From Psychromicrobium silvestre (GTDB lineage Bacteria; Actinomycetota; Actinomycetes; Actinomycetales; Micrococcaceae), in contig NZ_JACBYQ010000001.1 of assembly GCF_013408295.1 (NCBI RefSeq), positions 1,364,001 through 1,428,000 on the forward strand: a DNA stretch of 64,000 bases, read 5' to 3'. Both the position numbers and the translations under genes were made by a program. The notes below the pieces were generated by a model, which saw only the letters and a list, made by a program, of their open reading frames with translations, did no database searches and had not been told where the DNA came from. Shown piece by piece: positions 52,541 through 61,014 of the stretch (positions are counted from its first letter, which is position 1; each line of letters opens with the position of its first letter).

Positions 52541-53644
52541 TCAGCCCTCGCGCGCTATCCGGGCCTGCTCGATAGCCTCGAGCACTTCACTGGCCTTGAC
52601 CACGCCGCTGACCGCGCCCTGCTGATCGACGGTGACGCCGAGTCCAGCGGGTGAGGACAATGCCGCATCGAGCGCCCGCCGTAAGGATTCCCCCTCCGGG
52701 TAAAGCGATCCACCGGCCACCACTTCGCCGGGCCTTTGCGGGGAAAGCCAACCGAGCGGATGCCTATCGGCGGACACCAGCAGGGTCCAGTCCGAGACCG
52801 GAGCTTGCTCCTCGGTGCTGGCTACCGGGTGGATCGGCACGGCGGCACCCTCACTGAAGGATAGGTGCCGGAAACCGCGATCCCTGCCGACAAAACCCGC
52901 GACGAAGTCATCCACCGGGGCGCGCAGGATCTCTTCCGGGGTGGCGTACTGAGCCAGCCGCCCGCCAACAGCGAAAACTGCTACTTTATCGCCCAGGATG
53001 GTGGCCTCGTCGATATCGTGAGTGACAAAGACAATGGTCTTCGCCAGATCCCGCTGCAACCGGAGCAGTTCCTCTTGCAGTTCTGCCCGCACCACCGGAT
53101 CTACCGCGCTAAAGGGTTCGTCCATCAGCAGCACGGGTGGATCGGCCGCGAGTGCTCGCGCTACCCCCACACGTTGCTGCTGGCCGCCCGAGAGCTGGCT
53201 CGGATAGCGTTTGGCGAAACTCTGAGATAGCCCGACGACGTCGAGCAGCTCGTGCGCACGGGCGATGGCTTTCGCCTTGGGTACCTTGTTCAACCGCAAC
53301 ACGGTTGCCACATTGTCGATCACGGTACGGTGCGGCAGCAACCCGGAGGACTGCATCACATAGCCCATCGAGCGCCGCAGAGCCGGTGCCGGAACCGCGG
53401 AGATATCCTGGCCGTCAACCGTGATACTTCCCTCGCTTGGCTGAACCATGCGGTTGATCATTCGGAGGGAGGTGGTCTTGCCACAGCCTGAGGGACCCAC
53501 GAAAACCGTGATTCCACCCTTATCAATGGTCATCGACAAATCGTCCACCGCCGCCAAACCGCTCTGGCCTCCCTGGTAGCGCTTAGTGACAGAATCGAAA
53601 ACTATCATCGGCTCAGGATTCATTACGGATTGTGCTGGTGCCAT
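52541..53644 (-). CDS. Osmoprotectant ABC transporter ATPase with CBS region
   Basis: A 367-residue OpuCA/ProV-type ATPase. Walker A is GPSGCGKTT (near 53), signature LSGGQQQR, Walker B VLLMDEPFSAVD, switch VTHDIDEA; the C-terminal 110 residues form a CBS-like module (SDWTLLVSADRHPLGWL, GVTVDQQGAVSGVVKASEVLEAI). In OpuA the CBS pair senses ionic strength and gates transport; a similar role is inferred here. First gene of the operon. ATG 53644 follows TGAGGGA; ATG 53623 is an alternative. Confidence 0.9.
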   Translation of the reverse strand: MAPAQSVMNPEPMIVFDSVTKRYQGGQSGLAAVDDLSMTIDKGGITVFVGPSGCGKTTSLRMINRMVQPSEGSITVDGQDISAVPAPALRRSMGYVMQSSGLLPHRTVIDNVATVLRLNKVPKAKAIARAHELLDVVGLSQSFAKRYPSQLSGGQQQRVGVARALAADPPVLLMDEPFSAVDPVVRAELQEELLRLQRDLAKTIVFVTHDIDEATILGDKVAVFAVGGRLAQYATPEEILRAPVDDFVAGFVGRDRGFRHLSFSEGAAVPIHPVASTEEQAPVSDWTLLVSADRHPLGWLSPQRPGEVVAGGSLYPEGESLRRALDAALSSPAGLGVTVDQQGAVSGVVKASEVLEAIEQARIAREG

Positions 53645-53816
53645 GCTGGTCCCTCACTGTAGGTGGCGCCGTCGTTAACTCTGGGCGGTAAAACTTTACG
53701 ATCAGCTCGCGCCGACGTTCAGTCGAGTCTAACCAGCAGCACCGACAATATGAACCCCGGCGCGAGCTTCGAAACCTTTCGTAGCACATTGGAACAACGC
53801 TTCGCGCTTTAGAACA

Positions 53817-54938
53817 TTAGAACTTGCCCTCTTCGACCCGGCCTCGGATCTTCTTATAGGAGCGATAAGCCCGGCCCGCAGATCGAGATTCGCTCCTGCT
53901 TTGGGCAATATCTTTGCGCTGAGCTAACCGAGCCATTTCACGCTGCATCTTCTGATAGCTCTGCCAGCGCCGCGACTCCAAAAGCCCATTTTCGAGGGCT
54001 TCCTGAACGGCGCAGCCGGGTTCCCGCAGATGCTGACAATCAGCGAATCGACAGAGTCCAAAGAGCTCTTCAATATCGCCGAAAACCTTCGCCACCCCTT
54101 CAGCAGCATCAACCACCTCAAAACCGCGCACCCCGGGGGTGTCCATCAGCACCCCGCCGCCAGGTAACGGCACCAACTCACGTGCCGTGGTGGTGTGCTT
54201 TCCCTTGAAATCGCCCTCCCGAACCTCACCGGTATCCTGCACTTTGGCTCCGATTAGCGCGTTGATCAAGGTCGATTTCCCAGCCCCCGAGGGGCCCAGG
54301 AAGGTCAGGGTGGCCCCGCCGCCCGGGTAGTCCTGAACCTGTTGGCGCACCTCCTCGATGCCATCCCCTGCCTCCGCGCTGGTGGTGATCACCCGAACTC
54401 CCGCTGCGTACTCCATGACTTGGGAGACGACGTCGTGATTTCCATTGATCCCATCGGCCAGATCCGCCTTGGTCAGGATCAGCAACGGAGTAGCCCCGGA
54501 ATCCCAGGCCGCCACCAGCATTCTTTCGATCCGGCCCGGTGAGAGCGTTCGGTCGAGCGGTACCACCACAGCAATCAGGTCGATATTGGCCGCGAGCAGC
54601 TGCGATTCGCTCGAATTGGCGAAGGCAACCTTTCGGATCAGCTGAGAGAAGCGCGGCAGCACCCGGGCTTGCAGCAGCCCGGGGTTGGCACCGAAAGCAC
54701 CCTCCAAGCTGCCCTCGAAATCCAGCCCGAGCCAATCCCCGGTGGCACACTGAGCACCCTCCGGAGTAATCAGCGCACGCGGGACGAACATCGCACCGGC
54801 GCGAGTCATCACCTGGAAATGGGATCGATCTGCCCGGACAACCCGGGCAGCTTCGAGCCCAGGATAGTCGCGATAAAGCTCAGCGATGCGGTCACTGAAA
54901 CCGTAGAGAGAAAGTTCGCCGATTGACGAAGAAATCAT
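53817..54938 (-). CDS. rsgA: Ribosome small subunit-dependent GTPase A
   Basis: A 373-residue circularly permuted GTPase that acts late in 30S maturation. An OB fold (about 30-105) precedes G4 TKAD (156-159), G1 GPSGAGKST (215-223) and G3 DTPG (near 264), the permuted G4-G1-G3 order. The C-terminal zinc site is CRFADCQHLREPGC. The tail is basic and long (about 335-373). ATG 54938 is preceded by GAGG at 7 bases; it was chosen over the codon at 54965. Confidence 0.9.
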   Translation of the reverse strand: MISSSIGELSLYGFSDRIAELYRDYPGLEAARVVRADRSHFQVMTRAGAMFVPRALITPEGAQCATGDWLGLDFEGSLEGAFGANPGLLQARVLPRFSQLIRKVAFANSSESQLLAANIDLIAVVVPLDRTLSPGRIERMLVAAWDSGATPLLILTKADLADGINGNHDVVSQVMEYAAGVRVITTSAEAGDGIEEVRQQVQDYPGGGATLTFLGPSGAGKSTLINALIGAKVQDTGEVREGDFKGKHTTTARELVPLPGGGVLMDTPGVRGFEVVDAAEGVAKVFGDIEELFGLCRFADCQHLREPGCAVQEALENGLLESRRWQSYQKMQREMARLAQRKDIAQSRSESRSAGRAYRSYKKIRGRVEEGKF

Positions 54939-55110
54939 TTGAATACCTCGGGGATATCGCCCCAAGTGGCGGACGCTCTAGCATCGCGCGAGGATCGGGG
55001 CAAGTGGATATGACAGGAATGAACGCTCTGAACGCGCTAGAAAAACAGTCATTGTCTCCACCTCCTTACCGATCACTGGGCTGCGAACTATGCAGCTTCC
55101 AAAACTATAA

Positions 55111-55569
55111 CTACTGATCCTCCGGCTGGCTAGCTAATTTTCCGGACTGCGGCTTTTCCCGCCAGATCCGCAAGGCAGCGTCAACCAAAGGAACCCGATT
55201 GAGGCTGGGCACTTGGGCCAGCGGAATCCAGGCTGCGTGCGTGGTGCTGCCATTCTGTTCTGCGGTCAGTTCCCCACCCGTAACCGTGGCCTGGTAGAGG
55301 AACCGGATCGACTGCCGTAGCTGGCCGTCGATGGGCGCTGAGGGCGCAAAAACGTCCACCCCCAGTGGTCGCTCAATCACCACCTGGTAGCCGGTTTCTT
55401 CGAAAACCTCCCGAATGGCCCCGTCCACCGGGTGTTCGCCATGATCCAAACCGCCGCCCGGCATGGTCCAGCCTTCCTCGCCGTTCTCCGACCAATACGC
55501 CAACAAGATTTCCTGATCTCGGACGATCACGGCATAAGCGGCGGGGCGGGTGGCGAAGCTGGGCGACAT
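55111..55569 (-). CDS. Nudix hydrolase
   Basis: A 152-residue protein with a complete Nudix box (residues 39-61): Gly39, Glu45, then REVFEETG, matching Gx5Ex7REUxEExGU. It hydrolyses a nucleoside diphosphate linked to some moiety; substrate unknown. ATG 55569 fits the family start MSPSFATRPAAYAVIVRD better than codons further upstream. The gene lies ten bases downstream of the sugar-kinase gene, same orientation. Confidence 0.85.
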   Translation of the reverse strand: MSPSFATRPAAYAVIVRDQEILLAYWSENGEEGWTMPGGGLDHGEHPVDGAIREVFEETGYQVVIERPLGVDVFAPSAPIDGQLRQSIRFLYQATVTGGELTAEQNGSTTHAAWIPLAQVPSLNRVPLVDAALRIWREKPQSGKLASQPEDQ

Positions 55570-55579
55570 GAATCCTAGT

Positions 55580-56512
55580 CTAGGACTCCCTAGCGACAGC
55601 CGCAGAAGCCAAGTCAAGAACGCCGAAAATCGGATCTTGGTCCAGCACCCGGACCTGCTGGAATCCCCGCGCGGCCAATTGCTCGCGGAAGACTTTCTGT
55701 AGCGGCGGTTGATGCATCCCCAAGCCGGAGCCCAGCACGATGGGACCAGCCAGCTTCAATTGGGTCGCCACCTGTGCCGCCATCGTCGCCAAATCTTTTC
55801 CGGCCTGCTCGATCATCTGCAGGCTCTCCGGGTGCGCCTTGGCGGCAGCCTCGAAAACCAGCGGCGACATCGAAGCCCAGTAGCGTCGAGTGGTACCCGA
55901 ATGGAAATGCGCTATTAGCTCACCTGGCTGCTCCAGCTTGCAGGCTTCTAACAGCGCCTGGGTGAGTCCGTCCGGTGCCAAACCGAGGTTCATCCGATGC
56001 AGGCTGTGCCGCACGGCTTCCCGGCCAAGCCAGTAACCGCTGCCCTCGTCTCCGAGCAGGTAGCCCCAGCCGCCCGCCCTGACTTGCTCGCCGTCGTCGT
56101 TAGTCCCCCAAGCCGCCGATCCGGTGCCCGCGATCACCGCTACGCCGGTGCTGGCATGCCCGGCAGCGAGCAGCAAGCGAGTGTCATGGACCACGGTGAC
56201 CGGTACGCCGGACACATTTGGACGGATCAGCGCCGCGAGCGCTTCGGCATCGGCCTCGGTGTCGATGCCGCCGGAACCGGCGAAGACCTGATCCAGCTGG
56301 CTTAGCTGCGCTGCTGGGAATTGTGCGAATAGCTCGGCGAGGTTCTTCCGCGCTTCCTCAACGCTGACATTCTGCACATTGGCGCTACCGGTCTGCTGAT
56401 CCGCTACCACCTCGCCGTCTTGCCAGAGGATGCCCCGGGTTTTGCTGCCACCGATATCCAGGCCGATGATGGTGGTGTTGGGATTGCGCGGGGGAACCGA
56501 GGTTGAACTCAC
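55580..56512 (-). CDS. BadF/BadG/BcrA/BcrD-type kinase (N-acetylglucosamine kinase-like)
   Basis: A 310-residue actin-fold kinase. Phosphate-1 motif is DIGGSKTRG (19-27), then the GGID and GTGSAAWGTNDDG phosphate-2 region and GDEGSGYWLGREAVR, which is typical of BadF/N-acetylglucosamine kinases. It would phosphorylate an amino sugar recovered from the cell wall or chitin. GTG 56512 was chosen because the longer frame (to 56569) runs over the start of the divergent nitronate monooxygenase. Confidence 0.82.
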   Translation of the reverse strand: MSSTSVPPRNPNTTIIGLDIGGSKTRGILWQDGEVVADQQTGSANVQNVSVEEARKNLAELFAQFPAAQLSQLDQVFAGSGGIDTEADAEALAALIRPNVSGVPVTVVHDTRLLLAAGHASTGVAVIAGTGSAAWGTNDDGEQVRAGGWGYLLGDEGSGYWLGREAVRHSLHRMNLGLAPDGLTQALLEACKLEQPGELIAHFHSGTTRRYWASMSPLVFEAAAKAHPESLQMIEQAGKDLATMAAQVATQLKLAGPIVLGSGLGMHQPPLQKVFREQLAARGFQQVRVLDQDPIFGVLDLASAAVARES

Positions 56513-56556
56513 GTCCCTAAGGATAGCTAAGGATCGCGAACACTGATCGGAGTCTG

Positions 56557-57564
56557 ATGTTTCCTTCACCTTTTATTGTGGCGCCAATGGCTGGCGGAGT
56601 GAGCACTCCTGGCTTGGTTGTGGCCGCTGCCAGGGCCGGGGCACTCGGTTTCCTGGCTGGTGGTTACAAGTCCAGCGGCGCCTTGGCCGAGCAAATCGCC
56701 GCGGTGCGCTCCGAGACGGAGAATTTCGGGGTCAATCTCTTCGTCCCAGATTCCCGCCCGGTGGATGCCGAAGCCTTGGCGGCTTACCGGACTGAACTCG
56801 CCGCCGAGGCGGAGCGTTACGGAGTGCCCTTGCCGGAGCTAAACCCGGAAGCGGACGACGACGGTTGGCAGCAAAAGCTCGAACTCTTAGGTGAGCAGCC
56901 GGTTGCTTTTGTCAGTTTCACCTTCGGCGCACCGGCTCGCGAGGAAGTTCGGAGTTTGCAGGCCTTGGGCAGCAAGGTGCTGATCACGGTGACCAGCGGT
57001 GACGAGGCGAAAGTCGCTACCGAACGTGGTGCGGACGCGCTCATCGTCCAGCATTCCTCGGCCGGCGGCCATAGTGGAGCCTTCCTCGATCCTGATAAGC
57101 CCGAATATCCGGATGCGCTGGCTGATCTGCTGATTGAGCTGCGATCGGTGAGCCCCTTGCCCTTGATTGGCGCGGGTGGCATAAGCGATAGCACGACGGC
57201 CGCAATGTCGCTCGATTGTGGGGCCGAGGCCGTGCAATTGGGCACTGCTTTTCTCTGCGCCACGGAAGCGGGCACCCGCGAGGCACACCGGCAGGCTCTA
57301 CTGGGCGGAAGATTCATCCGGACCGCTCGGACCCGAGCCTTCAGCGGTCGATGGGCTCGCGGGCTGGAGAACAGATTCATCAGGGAGCACCCCGGAGCGC
57401 CCCAGGCGTACCCGCAGATTCACCATCTGACCAGTCCACTGCGAGCAGCCGCAGCAGCAGCGGGCGACCCGGAGGGCGTGAATCTCTGGGCTGGTACCGG
57501 TTTTGCCCAAGCCAGGGCGGCGAGTACCGCTGAGATCCTCGCGGACTTGGAGTCGGGGCTGTAA
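56557..57564 (+). CDS. Nitronate monooxygenase
   Basis: A 335-residue FMN-dependent TIM-barrel enzyme of the class I/II nitronate monooxygenase family (2-nitropropane dioxygenase-like). VAPMAGGVSTPGLVVAAARAG, GFLAGGY and the glycine-rich HSSAGGHSGAF plus IGAGGISD FMN-binding motifs are visible. The catalytic His is His in QHSSAGGHSG. It oxidises propionate-3-nitronate or alkyl nitronates to remove nitro toxins. ATG 56557. It may share an operon with the following Lrp regulator (58 bases). Confidence 0.88.
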   Translation: MFPSPFIVAPMAGGVSTPGLVVAAARAGALGFLAGGYKSSGALAEQIAAVRSETENFGVNLFVPDSRPVDAEALAAYRTELAAEAERYGVPLPELNPEADDDGWQQKLELLGEQPVAFVSFTFGAPAREEVRSLQALGSKVLITVTSGDEAKVATERGADALIVQHSSAGGHSGAFLDPDKPEYPDALADLLIELRSVSPLPLIGAGGISDSTTAAMSLDCGAEAVQLGTAFLCATEAGTREAHRQALLGGRFIRTARTRAFSGRWARGLENRFIREHPGAPQAYPQIHHLTSPLRAAAAAAGDPEGVNLWAGTGFAQARAASTAEILADLESGL

Positions 57565-57622
57565 CTGGCCGTTACCAGAACACGGCTGCAGCGTCGAAGA
57601 CCGGCTCAGCTAAACTAGAGCG

Positions 57623-58105
57623 GTGAATCAGCCTCCCGATGCAGCCGGCCTGGACGAAGTAGATCGTAAGATCATCGATCTACTCTTGGAAGATGCCCGG
57701 ATCACCAACCGGGATCTGGCCGACACCATCGGCATCGCCCCCTCGACCGCTCTTATGCGCACCCGGTCGTTGGTCGAACGCGGCACCCTCGTGGGCTTTC
57801 AGGCGACAGTCAACCTCTCCGCCGTCGGACGCTCGGTACAGGCTTTGGTGGCCGTTCAGCTCAAAGCACATGACCGGGTGGAAATCGACCGCTTCACCTC
57901 GACGGTGCCGAAGCTGCCGGAGGTCCTCACCACTTTCCATACCTCGGGTTCGGTGGACTATCTACTGCATATTGCGGTTCCCAGCACCGAGGTGCTTCGG
58001 GATTGGGTGCTGGATAATCTGACCACCGATCCCGTGGTGGGCCACACCGAAACCACCTTGGTGTTCGAAAGAATGCCGGGCTATTCCGGTCCCCTGCCGC
58101 AGTAA
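57623..58105 (+). CDS. Lrp/AsnC family transcriptional regulator
   Basis: A 160-residue regulator with an N-terminal winged HTH (DEVDRKIIDLLLEDARITNRDLADTIGIAPSTALMR-type, about 9-55) and a C-terminal RAM ligand-binding domain (about 70-150, with GSVDYLLHIAV). Such proteins respond to an amino acid or related effector. It starts at GTG 57623. The target operon and effector are unknown; the preceding nitronate monooxygenase is a candidate. Confidence 0.88.
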   Translation: MNQPPDAAGLDEVDRKIIDLLLEDARITNRDLADTIGIAPSTALMRTRSLVERGTLVGFQATVNLSAVGRSVQALVAVQLKAHDRVEIDRFTSTVPKLPEVLTTFHTSGSVDYLLHIAVPSTEVLRDWVLDNLTTDPVVGHTETTLVFERMPGYSGPLPQ

Positions 58106-58137
58106 CCCCTACCGGGCTAAATAAACCTGCCGATCGC

Positions 58138-58332
58138 TTAGCGCAGTTGGTTGTGCTGCAAAAGGGTGCGGTGCAGCTCGGTCTCCTGGTCAACGCGCTC
58201 ACGGTAAAGGGCATTGTTGACGTGCGAACGATTGCGCCTATCCGCCCAACCCTGCAGGGCCAGGCCCGCATTGCTGGCCAGGGCGGCAACGATATTGCGG
58301 CGACGGGGTGAATGTTCTGCCGAGGTGTTCAT
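58138..58332 (-). CDS. Small basic protein coupled to the ArsR-type regulator
   Basis: A 64-residue basic protein (MNTSAEHSPRRRNIVAALASN...) overlapping the ArsR-type gene stop by 4 bases (ATGA). A hydrophobic stretch IVAALASNAGLALQG may form a short helix; a basic RRNRSHVNN follows. I do not recognise it. Coupling with the regulator suggests a shared job. It could alternatively be a chance frame, though the ATGA junction and clean end argue for a gene. Confidence 0.55.
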   Translation of the reverse strand: MNTSAEHSPRRRNIVAALASNAGLALQGWADRRNRSHVNNALYRERVDQETELHRTLLQHNQLR

Positions 58333-58985
58333 AGTGATGACTCCTTTGTGGTGCTGTTGTGGTGGTTTTCGTCCAGTAGTGGATCGAGGATCGGGAAGGT
58401 ATTGAGGTGAATCTGCACGGCCCGCTGGCCTGCTAACTCCCCCTGCGCTTTGAGTTCGGTCACGAGCTGTTGGGAATAGTCATCGAGTTTCCGAGCAAAT
58501 TCCGTCAACTGCCCAGAGGTCATCTGCAAGGTGATGGTGCTGAGCGCGCCGGCATCCATCCATTCATCGGCTAGTACCTCATTACCGCGCTCCAGGTAAT
58601 CCTGAAGGTAGGCGGCGCGGCTGTTAGTGAACTCGCGATTAATGATCCGGACCGCATCGGCGGTTTCTGGATTGCGGTACTGCTCGCGGCCGCCGAAGCT
58701 GAGGCGGCCCGGGGATCGCTCCCACCAGCGCTCCCGCGCAGTTCCTTTGTCCTCAACCGGCCGAACAAAATCATGTTTGGCCAATTGGCGCAGGTGGTAG
58801 CTCGTGGAACCGCTGGACTCGCCGAGTAGCTCACCGAGGCTGCTGGCGGTCTGCGCCCCGTAGCGGGACAGGCTGTCCAAGATCTGTACGCGCAGCGGGT
58901 GCGCCAGAGCCTTCAGCGAGCTGACGTCGAGAGCCCGAGCCTCGGTGTGCACGTGCTCTTCAGCTGCCGAACTCTGACTACTCAC
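58329..58985 (-). CDS. ArsR-type winged-HTH regulator
   Basis: A 218-residue protein. Residues about 20-85 are an ArsR/HTH_20 DNA-binding domain (LKALAHPLRVQILDSL, TASSLGELLGESSGSTSYHLRQLAKHDFVR). The remainder is a longer C-terminal effector or dimerisation region. GTG 58985 was chosen because TATAGT lies 7 bases upstream on the minus strand, so the message would begin at or near the GTG (leaderless); the longer frame to 59063 would run through the operator. It is regulated by the palindrome at 59003-59020 (own entry). Confidence 0.82.
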   Translation of the reverse strand: MSSQSSAAEEHVHTEARALDVSSLKALAHPLRVQILDSLSRYGAQTASSLGELLGESSGSTSYHLRQLAKHDFVRPVEDKGTARERWWERSPGRLSFGGREQYRNPETADAVRIINREFTNSRAAYLQDYLERGNEVLADEWMDAGALSTITLQMTSGQLTEFARKLDDYSQQLVTELKAQGELAGQRAVQIHLNTFPILDPLLDENHHNSTTKESSL

Positions 58986-59034
58986 AACAACAACTATAAC
59001 AATGCAAAGATTTCTTTGCAAACAATTCTTTGCG
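58986..59034 (-). promoter_or_regulatory. Promoter and operator of the ArsR-type gene (leaderless)
   Basis: Perfect palindrome TGCAAAGATTTCTTTGCA (59003-59020), with a further half-site TTCTTTGC (59027-59034) 15 bases from the one in the palindrome. On the minus strand TTTGCA and TATAGT are 18 bases apart, and TATAGT ends seven bases before GTG 58985. The palindrome occupies the promoter spacer, consistent with autorepression. Confidence 0.65.
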
Positions 59035-59100
59035 ATTGTGAGACGGGACACAGGTGTCTTCAATCACAGCTAAGGACCACTTGCCCGGATAATAAACACC

Positions 59101-60096
59101 GTGACTGTCATCGATAACGCTATCTATGTGGACGGGGTACGCACCGCGGACCCAATGAGCCTAGAACAGACTTACGAAACCCTGACCGAACGCGGCGGGA
59201 TGGCCTGGATTGGGCTCTATCGACCAACCGCCGAGGAAATGGCCTCAGTGGGCGCCGAATTCAATCTGCACGAACTCGCGATTGAAGACGCCATCACCGC
59301 TCATCAACGCCCCAAGATCGAACGCTACGACCACAGCCTTTTCACGGTGCTTCTGCCTGCCCGATACCTGGACAAGGAGGAGGAGGTCGAGTTCGGCGAG
59401 CTGCACGTCTTCACCGGAAAGAACTTCGTGATCACCATTAGGCACGCGGAAACCCCGGTGGTGGCTAAGGTTCGGCACCGGATGGAGCACAGCCCCGAAC
59501 TGCTCGCCCTCGGCCCGGAGGCGGTGCTCTACGCCATTCTGGATCAGGTGGTGGACGATTACAGTCCGGTAGTGGCTGGCCTAGAGAACGATATCGATGA
59601 GATCGAAGACCAGCTTTTCTCCGGAAATCCGCGAGTTTCAGAACGTATCTACAAGCTCTCCCGCGAGGTCATCCAGTTCCAGCGAGCCCTGCAGCCGCTC
59701 CTGGGCATCACCGCGCTGCTACATGGCGGGTTCCAAAAATTTGGCGTGGACATTGAATTGCAGCGTAGCTTACGTGACGTCGAGGACCATGTGGCTCTCC
59801 TCACCGGACGCGCCGATTCCTTCCGCGCCCTGCTGCAGAACGCCCTTACCGTCGATGGCACCCTGACCACCAACCGGCAGAATGAAGCCAGCGCGGCACA
59901 AAACGAGGAAATCAAAAAGATCTCCTCCTGGGCTGCCATCCTCTTTGCCCCCAGCTTCGTGGCCGGGATCTACGGGATGAATTTTGAGATCATGCCGGAA
60001 TTGAAGTGGGCCTTCGGCTACCCCTATGCCCTGGTGCTGATGGCCATCGTGGCCGCGGTGATGTACGTGATTTTCAAGAAGAAGAAGTGGCTATGA
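59101..60096 (+). CDS. corA: CorA-family magnesium transporter
   Basis: A 331-residue protein with a large cytoplasmic N-terminal domain (1-265, beginning VTVIDNAIYVDGVRTADPMSLEQ) and two C-terminal transmembrane helices. GMN, the selectivity signature of CorA, is at 292-294, before the second helix, and the tail is KKKKWL. It forms a pentameric Mg2+ (or Co2+/Ni2+) channel. It starts at GTG 59101. Its stop overlaps the next gene (ATGA). Confidence 0.92.
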   Translation: MTVIDNAIYVDGVRTADPMSLEQTYETLTERGGMAWIGLYRPTAEEMASVGAEFNLHELAIEDAITAHQRPKIERYDHSLFTVLLPARYLDKEEEVEFGELHVFTGKNFVITIRHAETPVVAKVRHRMEHSPELLALGPEAVLYAILDQVVDDYSPVVAGLENDIDEIEDQLFSGNPRVSERIYKLSREVIQFQRALQPLLGITALLHGGFQKFGVDIELQRSLRDVEDHVALLTGRADSFRALLQNALTVDGTLTTNRQNEASAAQNEEIKKISSWAAILFAPSFVAGIYGMNFEIMPELKWAFGYPYALVLMAIVAAVMYVIFKKKKWL

Positions 60097-60962
60097 CGCT
60101 GCCGAAGCAAGACACCATTATCAGCTATCCGACGGGCACCCTTGAGGAAACCGCCCGGGTGCTACATATCGAGACACTACTGGACGGCAGACAGGCCGTA
60201 ATACTCGACCGAACGCCGTGCCACCCGGTCGATGCCTTCTGGCCGGACCAGGGAGCGGATCGCGCCACTATCCATTACGACGGCGGCCAGGCGGCGGTGT
60301 TGGACTGCCAGTTGGCTGCCACCGACGGGAGTGCACTGTATGTCGGAGCCGACCTTCCCGTACGTCAGGGCACCGAGGGCTGGTCCTTCCTGGCCGCGCA
60401 TCTGCTGCCCGCCGACGTCGAACTTACCGAGGGCAGCGAGCTGGGCATCGCCGTCGACGCTAGCTACCGCCGGGCCCTGAGCCGGGGGCATAGCGCCTGC
60501 CATCTGGTTTCCTTGGCACTCAATCAAGCACTCTCCGGGCACTGGACCAAGGAGGTGCGGACGGATGCGCTCGGAGCCCCGGATTTTGATGGCCTAGCCA
60601 TTAGCTCATCCAGCATCGTGGAGAACGGCTCGATTGACGTTTTCCGGCTCAATAAATCCCTCCGCCGCAAGGGTTTCAACGCTGAAGGATTACCTGAGCA
60701 ACTGTCAGAACTCACTTCCCTGATCAACCAGACCGTTGCCGAATGGGTTCAGGCTGCCGCCCCGATCAGGATCGACCGCGAAGGTGACCGACTGACCGAC
60801 CGCAGGTACTGGAGTTGCGCACTCCCCGAGGGTGAAGCCAGGATCGCCTGTGGCGGAACCCATCTGGATTCCACCTCGGCGCTGGGTAAGGTGAGCATCA
60901 CCCTCGAGCTGACCGACCTGGATGGACCCGAACTGAGGATGACCACGGCCTGCCAGGAATAA
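60093..60962 (+). CDS. AlaX-type alanyl-tRNA editing protein (metal-dependent hydrolase)
   Basis: A 289-residue protein with the editing-domain zinc motifs HSACH (His133, His137) and CGGTH (Cys253, His257), the HxxxH...CxxxH set of alanyl-tRNA synthetase editing domains and trans-acting AlaX proteins, which clear Ser or Gly from mischarged tRNA(Ala). The N-terminal 120 residues resemble the translation-protein-like barrel of AlaX. ATG 60093 overlaps the corA stop, so the two are translationally coupled. Substrate specificity is unproven; metal-dependent hydrolase is a safe label. Confidence 0.82.
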   Translation: MTLPKQDTIISYPTGTLEETARVLHIETLLDGRQAVILDRTPCHPVDAFWPDQGADRATIHYDGGQAAVLDCQLAATDGSALYVGADLPVRQGTEGWSFLAAHLLPADVELTEGSELGIAVDASYRRALSRGHSACHLVSLALNQALSGHWTKEVRTDALGAPDFDGLAISSSSIVENGSIDVFRLNKSLRRKGFNAEGLPEQLSELTSLINQTVAEWVQAAAPIRIDREGDRLTDRRYWSCALPEGEARIACGGTHLDSTSALGKVSITLELTDLDGPELRMTTACQE

Positions 60963-61014
60963 CTTCCTAGCGGACCTGGTTGGCGAAAACGTAACCAATT
61001 TCAAGGAGATATCT

